Source: an uncultured Devosia sp.
GTDB taxonomy: Bacteria; Pseudomonadota; Alphaproteobacteria; Rhizobiales; Devosiaceae
NCBI RefSeq assembly: GCF_946479885.1
Contig: NZ_CAMLHM010000001.1
Span: 186,001 to 250,000, forward strand
Reading direction: 5' to 3'
DNA: 64,000 nt
Both the position numbers and the translations under genes were made by a program. Below are positions 26,865-35,326 of this stretch, in pieces (position 1 is the stretch's first letter; each line of letters begins with the position of its first letter). Below the pieces are notes generated by a model, which was given only the letters and a program-made list of their open reading frames with translations, had not been told where the DNA came from and did no database searches.

Positions 26865-27194
26865 CTATTCCCGCCCGATGCTGATGTTGATGCCCTGTTC
26901 GCTGCAAACGTCATAGGGGATGGTCGCGGGGGCAATCTCGGTTTCCGAGAACAGGACACGGATGCTGGTGGAGCACGCATTCCCTTCCATATTCACCTCG
27001 TAATAGGTGATGCCGTCCTTGGTGCCGACGCGGCGGATCTGGCCGTTATCGACGGTGATCTTGAAAATGTTGCCGTTCGCCTCGCCCGAGAGCAGCATCG
27101 GCAGGGCATAGGTGGCGGCAGCGGCCGATTGAGGATAAGCCACGAGGGCCGCAAGAACACACGCGGCGGCAGAAGACAATTTTGTTAGACGCAT
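26865..27194 (-). CDS. small secreted protein of unknown function
   Basis: A 109-residue protein with an N-terminal signal peptide (MRLTKLSSAAACVLAALVAYPQSAAAA). The mature part of about 80 residues has a few Cys residues (ACSTS, DVCSEQ) that could form a disulfide in the periplasm, with beta-rich text such as GNIFKITVDNGQIRR and GITYYEVNMEG. I do not recognise a family. ATG 27194 is used, although a TTG directly before it is in frame. The gene lies between etfB and the divergent M20 amidohydrolase, with a 141-base region between the two starts. Confidence 0.7.
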   Translation of the reverse strand: MRLTKLSSAAACVLAALVAYPQSAAAATYALPMLLSGEANGNIFKITVDNGQIRRVGTKDGITYYEVNMEGNACSTSIRVLFSETEIAPATIPYDVCSEQGINISIGRE

Positions 27195-27335
27195 CAATCT
27201 ACTCCATAATGCGCTACTACTGGCCGACGCCGCGAAACCTGTCCATAGGTACGGTCATTGCCAGCCAGATCATGGTTGACGCGGCGGATTGGGACAGTGA
27301 CACTGACCCAGACTGAGACTGCTTCGGAACTGCCA

Positions 27336-28508
27336 ATGCCCGTATTGAACCGCATCGCCGAATTTCATGAGGACATCGCCGGCTGGCGGCGGGATTTTCA
27401 TGCGCATCCGGAGCTGCTTTACGACGTGGTGCGGACGGCCGGGGTGGTGGAGCAGAAGCTGCGCGAATTCGGCGTCGACGAGATTGTCACCGGTATCGGT
27501 CGCACGGGCGTTGTCGGCATCATCAATGGGCGCAGCAATGCCAGCGGGCGCACCATCGGGCTGCGCGCCGACATGGATGCGCTGCCGGTGACCGAGAAGA
27601 CCGGCAAGGACTATGCCTCCACTGTTTCGGGCAAGATGCATGCCTGCGGCCATGACGGGCATACCGCCATGCTGCTGGGCGCGGCCAAGTACCTCTGCGA
27701 AACGCGCAATTTCGACGGGCGGATCGCTGTGATCTTCCAGCCGGCGGAGGAAGGCGGGGCGGGCGGCAAGGCCATGCTCGATGACGGCCTTGTCGCGCGG
27801 TTTTCCATCGACGAATTCTACGGCATGCATAACTGGCCGGGCATGCCGGCCGGGCATTTCGGCATCCGGCCCGGCGGCATCATGGCGGCGACCGACCGGT
27901 TCTATATCGACATTACCGGCCAGGGCGGCCATGCGGCTCGGCCGCAGACCACGATCGACCCCATCATCGTGGCGGCAAACATGATCGTGGGGCTGCAATC
28001 GATCGTGTCGCGCAATGTGGACCCGCTGGCCAATGCGGTGCTGTCGGTGACGATGGTGGAGGCCGGCGAAGCCGACAACGTGATTTCGCGGACGGCGAAG
28101 ATCACCGGGACCGTGCGGACGCTTGATGGTGCCGTGCAGGACCTGATCGAGCAGCGGCTGGCCGATTTCGTGCCGCAATTTGCCAGCAGCTTCGGCGCCG
28201 AGGCGACCATCCGCTATGCGCGCGGCTATCCGGTAACGGTCAATGCGCCCGAGCAGGCGGCGTTTGCCGCCGCGGTGGCGCGGGACGTGGTTGGAGCCGA
28301 GCGGGTCAACGACGATGTGGCGCCATCGATGGGCGGCGAGGACTTCTCGTTCATGCTCGAGGAGCGCCCGGGGGCCTATATCTTCATCGGCAACGGCGAC
28401 AGCTCGGAGCTGCATACCAATACCTATGATTTCAATGACGATGTTATTCCGGTGGGCGCGAGCTACTGGGTCAGGCTGGCCGAACGGGCGTTGCCCTTCT
28501 CCCCTTGA
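27336..28508 (+). CDS. M20-family amidohydrolase (hippurate hydrolase type)
   Basis: Cytoplasmic zinc peptidase-like amidohydrolase, 390 residues, of the group that removes N-acyl groups from amino acids. Metal-site motifs are present: HAHPELLYD, GLRADMDALP, MHACGHDGHTAMLLGAA with a Cys-Gly-His-Asp-Gly-His core, FQPAEEGGAGG, and the C-terminal SMGGEDFSFMLE. ATG 27336 (MPVLNRIAEF) has GGA seven bases ahead; the frame extends further upstream but without family similarity. The C-terminal LPFSP and the stop codon fall within the first arm of repeat B2, so the repeat has fixed where this protein ends. Substrate is not predictable beyond N-acyl amino acids. Confidence 0.9.
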   Translation: MPVLNRIAEFHEDIAGWRRDFHAHPELLYDVVRTAGVVEQKLREFGVDEIVTGIGRTGVVGIINGRSNASGRTIGLRADMDALPVTEKTGKDYASTVSGKMHACGHDGHTAMLLGAAKYLCETRNFDGRIAVIFQPAEEGGAGGKAMLDDGLVARFSIDEFYGMHNWPGMPAGHFGIRPGGIMAATDRFYIDITGQGGHAARPQTTIDPIIVAANMIVGLQSIVSRNVDPLANAVLSVTMVEAGEADNVISRTAKITGTVRTLDGAVQDLIEQRLADFVPQFASSFGAEATIRYARGYPVTVNAPEQAAFAAAVARDVVGAERVNDDVAPSMGGEDFSFMLEERPGAYIFIGNGDSSELHTNTYDFNDDVIPVGASYWVRLAERALPFSP

Positions 28509-28651
28509 GGGAGAAGGTGCCCCGAAGGGGCGGATGAGGGGTGCTGCGCCATCCACCAATCGTGAAGCATGGGATGGCGCAGCACCCCTCACCCTGACCA
28601 TTCTGCTGAACGCAGAATGGTCGTCCCTCTCCCTCAAGGGGAGAGGGTGAG
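28494..28651. repeat. family B composite inverted repeat, copy B2
   Basis: Left arm CTTCTCCCCTTGAGGGAGAA then GGTGCCCCGAAGGGGCGG; right arm CCCCTCACCCTGACC, then CCCTCTCCCTCAAGGGGAGA. The middle includes GCAGCACCCCTC, which also appears in copy B3, showing that internal segments are conserved. It overlaps the last codons of the amidohydrolase gene and ends 11 bases before the next start. Confidence 0.85.
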
Positions 28652-28662
28652 CCAGAGTTTCA

Positions 28663-29754
28663 ATGCAGTCTCTCCTCCCCGTTCTCCTCACCCTGGCGCT
28701 TTCCGCCGCCGGTGGTGGCCTGGCTACCCTGCTCGGGCTGCCGGCGGGTTGGCTGATGGGTGGAGCGCTGGCCGTAACTGCGGCGGCGATGGCCGGGGTC
28801 AAGGTACACATGCCCAATCGGCTACGGGATGTAGCCTTCGTGCTGATCGGCATGTCGATGGGGGCCAGCGTGGCGCCCGACAGCCTGACCTTGATTGCGA
28901 GCTGGCCGGTGAGCCTTGCCGGGCTGGTGCTCGAACTGGTGCTGATCATCACGCTGACCGGCTGGATGCTGTCCCGTTTCTTCAAGCTTGATCCCGGGAC
29001 GGCCTATCTCAGCTCGTTTCCGGGGCATCTGTCATTCGTGATGGGCATCGCGGCGGCCGGTGTCGGCAATGCCAGGCAGATTGTCATCATCCAGGTCATC
29101 CGTATATTGATGCTGACCATTGCGGTGCCCATTGGTGCGGTGTTCCTGCCGATCGACCATTTCACCCCGCCGGCGCCGACCAGCTTTCTCGGCATCTGGC
29201 AATTGCTGGGCCTGGCGACGGCCTGTGTCGCGGTGGGGCTGGTGTTCATCCGACTCAAGGTGCCGGCCGGCTTCGTGCTGGGCGCCATGGCGACCGCCAC
29301 AGTCGCCAAGCTGGGCGGGCTCTATGTCGAGGCCATGCCGACGCCGCTGGTGACGGTGACCTTCATCCTGACCGGAGCGCTGATCGGGTCGCGCTTTGCC
29401 GGGATCACGCGGGGCGAGTTCCTGTCGGCCGCCAAGGGCGGCATCATCGCCACGGCAATGACATTGGGCATCGTCACCCTGGTGGCCTATGGGGTGGGCC
29501 TGGTCGTCGACATGCCCTATGGGCAGATCTGGCTGGGGCTATCACCGGGGGCGCTTGAGGGGATGGGGGCGCTGGGAATCGCTCTGGGTTATGATACCGC
29601 CTTCATCGCGGCGCATCACGTTATCCGGCTGCTGTTGCTCAGTTTTGCCATACCAACCGTCGTGGTGCTGATAAGGCGACGCGAAGCTGTCGCGCGCCGG
29701 CGACGCGAGGCCGCCGCAATCGCCAAACACAATGTCCAGACCCTATCGGAGTAA
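28663..29754 (+). CDS. AbrB-family membrane protein
   Basis: Polytopic inner-membrane protein of 363 residues with about ten helices. It starts MQSLLPVLLTLALSAAGGGLATLLGLPAGWLMGGALAV, and a similar segment recurs in the second half (RLKVPAGFVLGAMATATVAKLGGL), giving the internal duplication seen in the AbrB/'ammonia monooxygenase' Pfam family. LSSFPGHLSFVMGIAA and LGLSPGALEGMGALGIALGYDTAFIAAHH are its two matching signature loops. The database name is misleading: no enzyme activity is known and a transport role is likely. It follows the amidohydrolase across repeat B2, so both could serve uptake and cleavage of the same substrate, but that is only inferred. Confidence 0.85.
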   Translation: MQSLLPVLLTLALSAAGGGLATLLGLPAGWLMGGALAVTAAAMAGVKVHMPNRLRDVAFVLIGMSMGASVAPDSLTLIASWPVSLAGLVLELVLIITLTGWMLSRFFKLDPGTAYLSSFPGHLSFVMGIAAAGVGNARQIVIIQVIRILMLTIAVPIGAVFLPIDHFTPPAPTSFLGIWQLLGLATACVAVGLVFIRLKVPAGFVLGAMATATVAKLGGLYVEAMPTPLVTVTFILTGALIGSRFAGITRGEFLSAAKGGIIATAMTLGIVTLVAYGVGLVVDMPYGQIWLGLSPGALEGMGALGIALGYDTAFIAAHHVIRLLLLSFAIPTVVVLIRRREAVARRRREAAAIAKHNVQTLSE

Positions 29755-29758
29755 CGCA

Positions 29759-30034
29759 ATGATCAAGACAATCGCCCTGGCCCTGATGGCAAGCACAATC
29801 GCGGCTACCCCGGCATTGGCCGTCCCGGTCTGCTCGGGCAATTTCGCGCTCGATGACGAGTGGCACACCGAATCCGAACTCAACGACTTCAACCTCGACC
29901 TGCTCCGCAGCACCGGCGTGGATGCCGTGCGAACCGAGGTCTGGGGCGGCTGCATCCGCGCCTGGGTGCGGCTGCCCGATGGCAGCGAGGAAATGCAGTT
30001 CTACGAGCCGCTCAACCTGCGGCGGGTTGAATAG
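29759..30034 (+). CDS. small secreted protein of unknown function
   Basis: A 91-residue product with a signal peptide (MIKTIALALMASTIAATPALA) and a mature part of about 70 residues. Two cysteines (VPVCSGN and WGGCIRAW) may pair in the periplasm. ATG 29759 starts 4 bases after the stop of the AbrB-type gene, so the two are probably co-transcribed. The frame can be extended nine codons upstream, but that would overlap the previous gene and displace the signal peptide. I recognise no family. The mature part is acidic and Trp/Tyr-containing. Confidence 0.75.
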   Translation: MIKTIALALMASTIAATPALAVPVCSGNFALDDEWHTESELNDFNLDLLRSTGVDAVRTEVWGGCIRAWVRLPDGSEEMQFYEPLNLRRVE

Positions 30035-30065
30035 TCCGCGGGCCAGCCGGCCCCGGCCGACGTGA

Positions 30066-31412
30066 CTAGAAGAAGCAGTAGTCGCCCTGCGCCAGCAGGG
30101 CCGTCGTGCCCGCCATCTGGACCATGATCGAACCCGAATGGTCCGGATCGGCCGGGTTGTCGATGCGATAGATCTGCAGAAGCTGATCGTCGCTGGCATA
30201 GTGGTCGAAGGTGAGCGTGGCGCCTTCGCCGAAGCCGAAGAAGCTGATGAAATCCTGCTCGCCGGAATCCCAGCCACCGGCACCGCAGAAATCGATGATG
30301 TGATCGAAGCGCCCATCGAATTGCCTGGGATCGGCGAGATCCCCGGCCTGGAAAATGAAGGTGTCGTTGCCCAGGCCGCCCTGCACACGGTCGACCCCCT
30401 GCCCGCCGGTCAGCTTGTCGTTGCCGGCCTCGCCATGCAGCAGATCATTGCCCGCGCCGCCATTGAGCGAGTCGCCAAAGCGGCTGCCGGAAAGATCGTC
30501 ATCGCCGCCTTTGGCCGCGACCATGACCCCCTTGCCATAGTCGAAGTAGCGCAGGATATCGGCCTCGTCGCCCAGTGCGACATAGCTTGGGCCATCGGTG
30601 GGCGAGGCGACATTGATGGTAACGGTGGCCAGCTGGCTATTGCCCTGGCCATCGGTGGCGCGCACCGTGAAACTGTCTGACCCAACGAAGCCTTCGTCCG
30701 GAGAGAACTGGAACTGGTTATTGCTCCAGAAGCTGCCGTGATAATGCGGGCTGCCGATATAGTTGCCCTGGTAGAACGGATAGGGATTGCCGCTGATCTC
30801 GGTATCGAGTTCCAGCGTGCCATGGGTGGGGCCATCCACGATTTCGAAGGTCAAGAGGTCAAAATCGGCGTCGCTGGCGAGGAAGTCGATGTCGAAGGTC
30901 GACTGGCCCGCCGTAAGATGGACGTTGAGATCAGCGACGACAGGCAGGTCGTTCTCGAATGTGTCGGGCTGCGCCACGCCATCGGCGACGATGATCTGGT
31001 GCTCGCCATATTGGGTATTCTCGCCGCTTGAATAGGAATTGGCGCCGCTCCAGGTGACGATGACATCATCGGGCGTGGCCGCTTCGACCGAGACGATTTC
31101 CGCCGACAGATAGGCGGCATCGTCCGACAGGGTGCGGATGTAGTTGCCTTCATTGTCGAACAGATATGTGTCGATCTCGGTGTTGATCTGGTACTTGCCG
31201 TCGTGGGTGAAGCCGGTGACGGCGAAGAAGCCGTCAAACACGTTCACCGAGGCCAGCTCGACCCAGCCGAAGACGTAATCGGGCAGCGCGCCCTGGGGTT
31301 CGGACACGACGCCATCGGGCGTCGTCAGCGTGAAGTAGAAGGCCGTATGCGGCATTGTCCCATCGGTGGGGAGCACGCTCAGCGTGCTGCCATTGCTCAA
31401 GGTCGGCATCAT
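30066..31412 (-). CDS. RTX-type calcium-binding protein with cadherin-like domain
   Basis: A 448-residue protein without an N-terminal signal peptide, as expected for type I secretion. The N-terminal half is unrecognised. A cadherin-like/VCBS-type domain runs from about NDLPVVADLNVHLTAG to TFEIVDGPTHGTLEL and GFVGSDSFTVRATDGQG. It is followed by about three nonapeptide RTX repeats (GGDDDLSGSR, GGAGNDLLHGEAGNDKLTGG, GGLGNDTFIF) that bind calcium, and then a C-terminal domain likely to hold the secretion signal. No ABC exporter, membrane-fusion protein or TolC gene is adjacent. The function could be adhesion or an extracellular coat. ATG 31412 or 31409 could be the start. Confidence 0.82.
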   Translation of the reverse strand: MMPTLSNGSTLSVLPTDGTMPHTAFYFTLTTPDGVVSEPQGALPDYVFGWVELASVNVFDGFFAVTGFTHDGKYQINTEIDTYLFDNEGNYIRTLSDDAAYLSAEIVSVEAATPDDVIVTWSGANSYSSGENTQYGEHQIIVADGVAQPDTFENDLPVVADLNVHLTAGQSTFDIDFLASDADFDLLTFEIVDGPTHGTLELDTEISGNPYPFYQGNYIGSPHYHGSFWSNNQFQFSPDEGFVGSDSFTVRATDGQGNSQLATVTINVASPTDGPSYVALGDEADILRYFDYGKGVMVAAKGGDDDLSGSRFGDSLNGGAGNDLLHGEAGNDKLTGGQGVDRVQGGLGNDTFIFQAGDLADPRQFDGRFDHIIDFCGAGGWDSGEQDFISFFGFGEGATLTFDHYASDDQLLQIYRIDNPADPDHSGSIMVQMAGTTALLAQGDYCFF

Positions 31413-31522
31413 GTTCCTCGCGGCGTGTGACGAGAGAGGGCGGCATGGCATGTCAAGACCTGTGGAGGCTAACAGCGGTACCTGGTGCCCTCAACTCGTC
31501 AGGCGCAGGCGAGGCTCACTGC

Positions 31523-33166
31523 TCACGCATAGCTCACCCTGGCCTTGCTGGCGGCCGGAAGCGCGATAAAGGCGTAGCCGTTGGGACCCAGCTTGAGGGT
31601 CTTGCCGGCGAGTTCGGCATTCTGCGACACGGTCTCCAGTTCGGCGCCCCGACCGGTGCCCGACAGGTCGACGTCGCGCGCCTCGGGCGACAGGTTGAAG
31701 ACGCAGAGCAACCCGGTTTCATCCAGCGTGCGGCGGAAGGCCAGCACGGGCTCGGCGGTCCGGAGGAAGGTGATCTCGCCTTCACGCAATGCCGGATGGC
31801 TTTTGCGCCAGGCGAGAATGGCGCGATAGAATGCCAGCGTCGAATTGGCATCGGCGTCCTGGCCGGCGACGTTGAGCGCCGATTGCGCGGGTTTGACCGG
31901 CAGCCAGGGCGTGCCCGAGGTGAAGCCGTTGGGGGCATCGCCCTGGTCCCATGGAATGGGGGTGCGGCAGCCGTCGCGGCCCTTGTCCTCGGGCCAGAAG
32001 CGGATGCCGCGCGGATCGGTCAGTTCCTCGAACAGCAGGTCGGTTTCGGGCAGGCCCAGTTCCTCACCCTGATAGAGGCAGACAGAGCCCTTTAGCGACA
32101 GCACCAGGGCCGCCGCCTGGCGGGCCAGCTCGGCGGGGGACTGGCTGAACTTGGCCCAGCGCGTCATGTGGCGGGGCACGTCGTGGTTGGAAAAGCTCCA
32201 GCACGGCCAGCCATCGGGGCCGGCCTTGAAGAACTGCTCGATGCATTTGCGGAAATGGGCGGCAGTGAAATCGGGCCCGAGGAAATCGAAGCCGTAGCAC
32301 ATATGCAGGGTATCGCCGCCGGAGGTGTATTCGGCCATCAGCTTGACCGACTTGTGGCTGTCGCCGACCTCGCCCACCGAGGTAGTGCCGGGGAATTCAT
32401 CGAGCAGCTTGCGCACGCGTTTCAGGAAATCGAGGTTCTCGGGCTGGCTCTTGCTGAACTTGTGCTCCTGCATGTCATAGGGATTCACCGCATAGGCCAG
32501 ATGCTCGTTCTTGAGCTTGTTGGCCGGGTTGGAGCGCAGCTTCTTGTCGTGGAAATAGTAGTTCACCGTGTCGAGGCGGAAGCCATCGATGCCGCGTTCG
32601 AGCCAGAAGCGCATGACGTCGAGCACGGCCTGCTGCACGGCGGGATTGTGGAAATTGAGGTCCGGCTGGCTGGCGAGGAAATTGTGCAGGTAATATTGCC
32701 CGCGCGTGGGGTTCCACTCCCAGGCCCGGCCGCCGAACACGGCCGGCCAGTTGTTGGGCGGGGACCCATCGGGCAAGGGATCGGCCCAGACATACCAGTC
32801 GGCCTTGGCATTGGTGCGGTTGAGGCGGCTTTCCTGGAACCAGGGATGGAGATCGGAGGTGTGGCTCACCACCTGGTCCATGATGACCTTGAGGCCGCGG
32901 GCATGCGCCTGTTCGACCAGGCTGTCGAAATCGTGCAGGGAGCCGAAGAGCGGGTCGACGTCGCGATAGTCGCTGACGTCGTAGCCCATATCGGCCTGGG
33001 GCGAGCGGGTGATCGGGGACAGCCAGATGCAGTCGACGCCCAGGCCGGCAATGTGGTCGAGCCGGGCGATGATGCCCGGCAGGTCGCCCACGCCATCGCC
33101 ATTGCTGTCCTGAAACGAGCGCGGGTAAACCTGATAAATCACTCCGCCGCGCCACCACTCGGTCAT
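31523..33166 (-). CDS. alpha-glucosidase, glycoside hydrolase family 13 (second copy)
   Basis: A 547-residue enzyme closely related to that at 18007-19680, with long identical blocks such as WYVWADP, PPNNW and SQPDLNFHNP. Catalytic residues are intact: GFRLDTVN (D199), SVGEVGD (E266) and FSNHDVPRH (D329). ATG 33166 (MTEWWRGG) has AAGGAG upstream; the open frame continues to 33358 but only this start matches the family. Unlike the first copy it is alone, with no transporter or recognised LacI operator beside it. A divergent cupin gene lies 140 bases upstream. Substrate differences between the two copies cannot be told from sequence. Confidence 0.92.
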   Translation of the reverse strand: MTEWWRGGVIYQVYPRSFQDSNGDGVGDLPGIIARLDHIAGLGVDCIWLSPITRSPQADMGYDVSDYRDVDPLFGSLHDFDSLVEQAHARGLKVIMDQVVSHTSDLHPWFQESRLNRTNAKADWYVWADPLPDGSPPNNWPAVFGGRAWEWNPTRGQYYLHNFLASQPDLNFHNPAVQQAVLDVMRFWLERGIDGFRLDTVNYYFHDKKLRSNPANKLKNEHLAYAVNPYDMQEHKFSKSQPENLDFLKRVRKLLDEFPGTTSVGEVGDSHKSVKLMAEYTSGGDTLHMCYGFDFLGPDFTAAHFRKCIEQFFKAGPDGWPCWSFSNHDVPRHMTRWAKFSQSPAELARQAAALVLSLKGSVCLYQGEELGLPETDLLFEELTDPRGIRFWPEDKGRDGCRTPIPWDQGDAPNGFTSGTPWLPVKPAQSALNVAGQDADANSTLAFYRAILAWRKSHPALREGEITFLRTAEPVLAFRRTLDETGLLCVFNLSPEARDVDLSGTGRGAELETVSQNAELAGKTLKLGPNGYAFIALPAASKARVSYA

Positions 33167-33306
33167 GCCGTGTCTCCTTGTTGGTGGCGGCAGGCTAGCG
33201 GGTCGCTGCGCGGAAAGGAATCCGCGACGGTGCAGGAAAGGCATGCGCCGCGTCGAAATCGGTCGAGGGCGCTCGTCGTGTGTGCAGGGAGCAACAGGAG
33301 ACGACC

Positions 33307-33645
33307 ATGGTACATGTATTGCGCGCGGCGGACCGGCCACAGGCCAAGAGCCGGACAATCCGGTTCGAGGGCGCGGCCTATGGCACCGATATCTCGTTCT
33401 TTGCCATGGACAACGAGCCCGGCCAGGGACCGGGACTCCATATCCATCCCTATCCCGAGACCTGGGTGGTGCATTCGGGCCGGGCGCGGATCGTGGCGGG
33501 AGACCAGGTGTTCGAGGTTGGACCCGGCGATATCGCCGTGGTGCCAGGTGGCGTGCCGCACAAATTCACCAATATCGGGGATGAGCGGCTGGTGATCTTC
33601 TGCGTGCACCAGGCGGGGACGATGGTGCAGGAGGACCTGGAATAG
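33307..33645 (+). CDS. small cupin-domain protein
   Basis: A 112-residue single cupin. Motif 1 reads GPGLHIHPYPETWVVHSGRA with the two His and the Glu of the metal site. Motif 2 reads VGPGDIAVVPGGVPHKFTN with the third His. The metal site therefore looks complete. Such small cupins can be dioxygenases, isomerases or sensors, and nothing here decides between them. ATG 33307 is chosen because the cupin fold begins directly after and AGGAGA lies ahead. The gene is divergent from the second alpha-glucosidase and its stop abuts the stop of the HEPN-like gene. Confidence 0.88.
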   Translation: MVHVLRAADRPQAKSRTIRFEGAAYGTDISFFAMDNEPGQGPGLHIHPYPETWVVHSGRARIVAGDQVFEVGPGDIAVVPGGVPHKFTNIGDERLVIFCVHQAGTMVQEDLE

Positions 33646-34215
33646 CTAGCGAGGTACGCCAGTCCAAGCATGCATCATTCCAGGAAGTCGATGTACAGGA
33701 ATTCCTCGGGCCAGGAATATCTCGCGCATTATTCCTTCGGCAGCCTGCAAGGCATTGGCAGCTTCGTCCGGTCCAAGGTCGTCGTATACTTGGGTGTCAG
33801 CCAGTCCCTCGATACCAAATCCTGGCCCGTCAAATGACGAGTGACTTGAGGTGAAGTGCATCAGGGCGTTTCGACGCTCGCGAACTGATCGGAAGGCGAC
33901 AGCAGCTGGTGCGTCAGGAGGAACTCCCCTGCCAAATACCGCGCTAGGCCATTCCTTCAATTTCAGTCCAATTTGCTTTCGAGACTCAAGATCCGCCAAT
34001 ATTCGCTCACGATGCTCGATAAACTCCGACTCGCTCACGACAACTCGAAAGTACACGTTTAGAAATGCCTCCACTATCGTCACTGACATCATCACGGCCA
34101 GAGCGGTGAATTGCCGCCGCTCACCATCGTCGGCGGTGGCAGAGACCTGCTGCACTAGTCGACGCAGCGCCTGGAAATACTCCCACACGATCCTATTCGG
34201 ACTCGACAACGCCAT
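33646..34215 (-). CDS. HEPN-like protein of unknown function, low-GC island
   Basis: A 189-residue predicted helical protein. Near residue 115 it has VRERRNALMHF: R115-N116-x3-H120 matches the RN-x3-H core of HEPN domains, many of which are RNases. The preceding text (TALAVMMSVTIVEAFLNVYFRVVV) is a long hydrophobic helix typical of HEPN four-helix bundles rather than a clear membrane span. Base composition is visibly less GC-rich than in the neighbours, which suggests recent transfer. No MNT-type partner adjoins it. ATG 34215 overlaps the stop of the next gene by one base (TGATG), unless GTG 34218 is used. The fold is assigned from the motif only. Confidence 0.6.
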   Translation of the reverse strand: MALSSPNRIVWEYFQALRRLVQQVSATADDGERRQFTALAVMMSVTIVEAFLNVYFRVVVSESEFIEHRERILADLESRKQIGLKLKEWPSAVFGRGVPPDAPAAVAFRSVRERRNALMHFTSSHSSFDGPGFGIEGLADTQVYDDLGPDEAANALQAAEGIMREIFLARGIPVHRLPGMMHAWTGVPR

Positions 34216-35153
34216 CACACCACCGCGCTGATCAGGGGGTCGCCGGCGAAGTGGGCTTCGAGGTTGGCGACCAGCAGGGCGCCCATCGCGTCGCGGGTTT
34301 GCGCCGTGGCGCTGCCCTGGTGGGGGCTGAGCACGACATTGTCGAGGGCGAGGAAACCCTGGGGAACCTGGGGCTCGTTTTCGAACACGTCGAGTGCAGC
34401 GCCGCCGAGGCCGCCATTCTGCAGCAGTTCGAGCATGGCCGGCTCATCGACCAAGGTGCCGCGGGCAACGTTGACCAGCATGCCTTTCGGGCCGAGGGCG
34501 GTGAGGACCTCGCGGGAGACGATGCGCTCGGTGCCCTTGCCGCCGGGGGCGATGATGACCAGCCAGTCGCAGTCGCGCGCCATGTCGGTGAGGTTGTCGT
34601 AGAAGATATGCGGCTCGGATTGCTGGCGCTTGCGGCCGTGATAGACGACCCGCATCTTCATGGCCTGGGCTCTGACGGCAATCTCCTTGCCGATGCGACC
34701 GAGGCCGAGAATGCCGACCGTCTTGCCGGTCAGCTCGGAAAAGAGCGGCATGGAGCCGGCGGGCCACTTGCCCTGCCGCACATATTGATCGCCCTGCGGG
34801 ATGCGGCGGGCCAGCGCGATCATCAGGCCGATGGTGAGTTCGGCCACGGCATCGTTGAGCACGTTGGGCGTGTTGGTGACGCGGATGTTGCGGGCCTTGG
34901 CGGACTTGGTGTCGATATTGTCGTAGCCGACGCCGAAGCTGGCGATGATTTCGAGATTGGGCAGCGCATCCATGAGATCGGCCTGCACGCCGGAGCCCGC
35001 ATGGGCGCGGATGCGTGCGCCGTTGGCGGCGAGCCAGGCGGCCTTGTCGGCCTGCTCATGCAGCTTGTGCACGGTATAGCGCTCGGCCAGGGCTGCTTCG
35101 CAGCCGGCGAGCAGCTTGCCGGTTTGCAGGATCTCGATGGACTTGTCGGTCAT
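34215..35153 (-). CDS. D-isomer 2-hydroxyacid dehydrogenase (glyoxylate/hydroxypyruvate reductase type)
   Basis: NAD(P)-dependent cytoplasmic enzyme of 312 residues reducing a 2-oxoacid such as glyoxylate or hydroxypyruvate. The nucleotide-binding loop is VGILGLGRIGKEIA. The catalytic Arg is in VNVARGTLVDEP, the Glu in FENEPQVP, and the His in LSPHQGSAT; all are intact. RKRQQSEP after the second strand suggests NADPH preference. ATG 35153 (MTDKSIEIL) is preferred over an upstream frame extension. TCTTGTATGG at 35171-35180, upstream of the start, matches ten bases of the motif shared by the glpD and uxaC regions. Confidence 0.92.
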   Translation of the reverse strand: MTDKSIEILQTGKLLAGCEAALAERYTVHKLHEQADKAAWLAANGARIRAHAGSGVQADLMDALPNLEIIASFGVGYDNIDTKSAKARNIRVTNTPNVLNDAVAELTIGLMIALARRIPQGDQYVRQGKWPAGSMPLFSELTGKTVGILGLGRIGKEIAVRAQAMKMRVVYHGRKRQQSEPHIFYDNLTDMARDCDWLVIIAPGGKGTERIVSREVLTALGPKGMLVNVARGTLVDEPAMLELLQNGGLGGAALDVFENEPQVPQGFLALDNVVLSPHQGSATAQTRDAMGALLVANLEAHFAGDPLISAVV

Positions 35154-35326
35154 TCGGCAGGACTCGCAATTCTTGTATGGCAGGCACCATAAAGGGAGAG
35201 GTGAGGTGCACAACCCCTCTTCCGCCCTTCGGGTGCAGGGAGGCCACCAATGCGGCTTGCCGAGGCCACATAAAAGTGTAGCAATGTGAAGGCGATGGGA
35301 CGAGCCGTATTACCACTCGGAGCATA

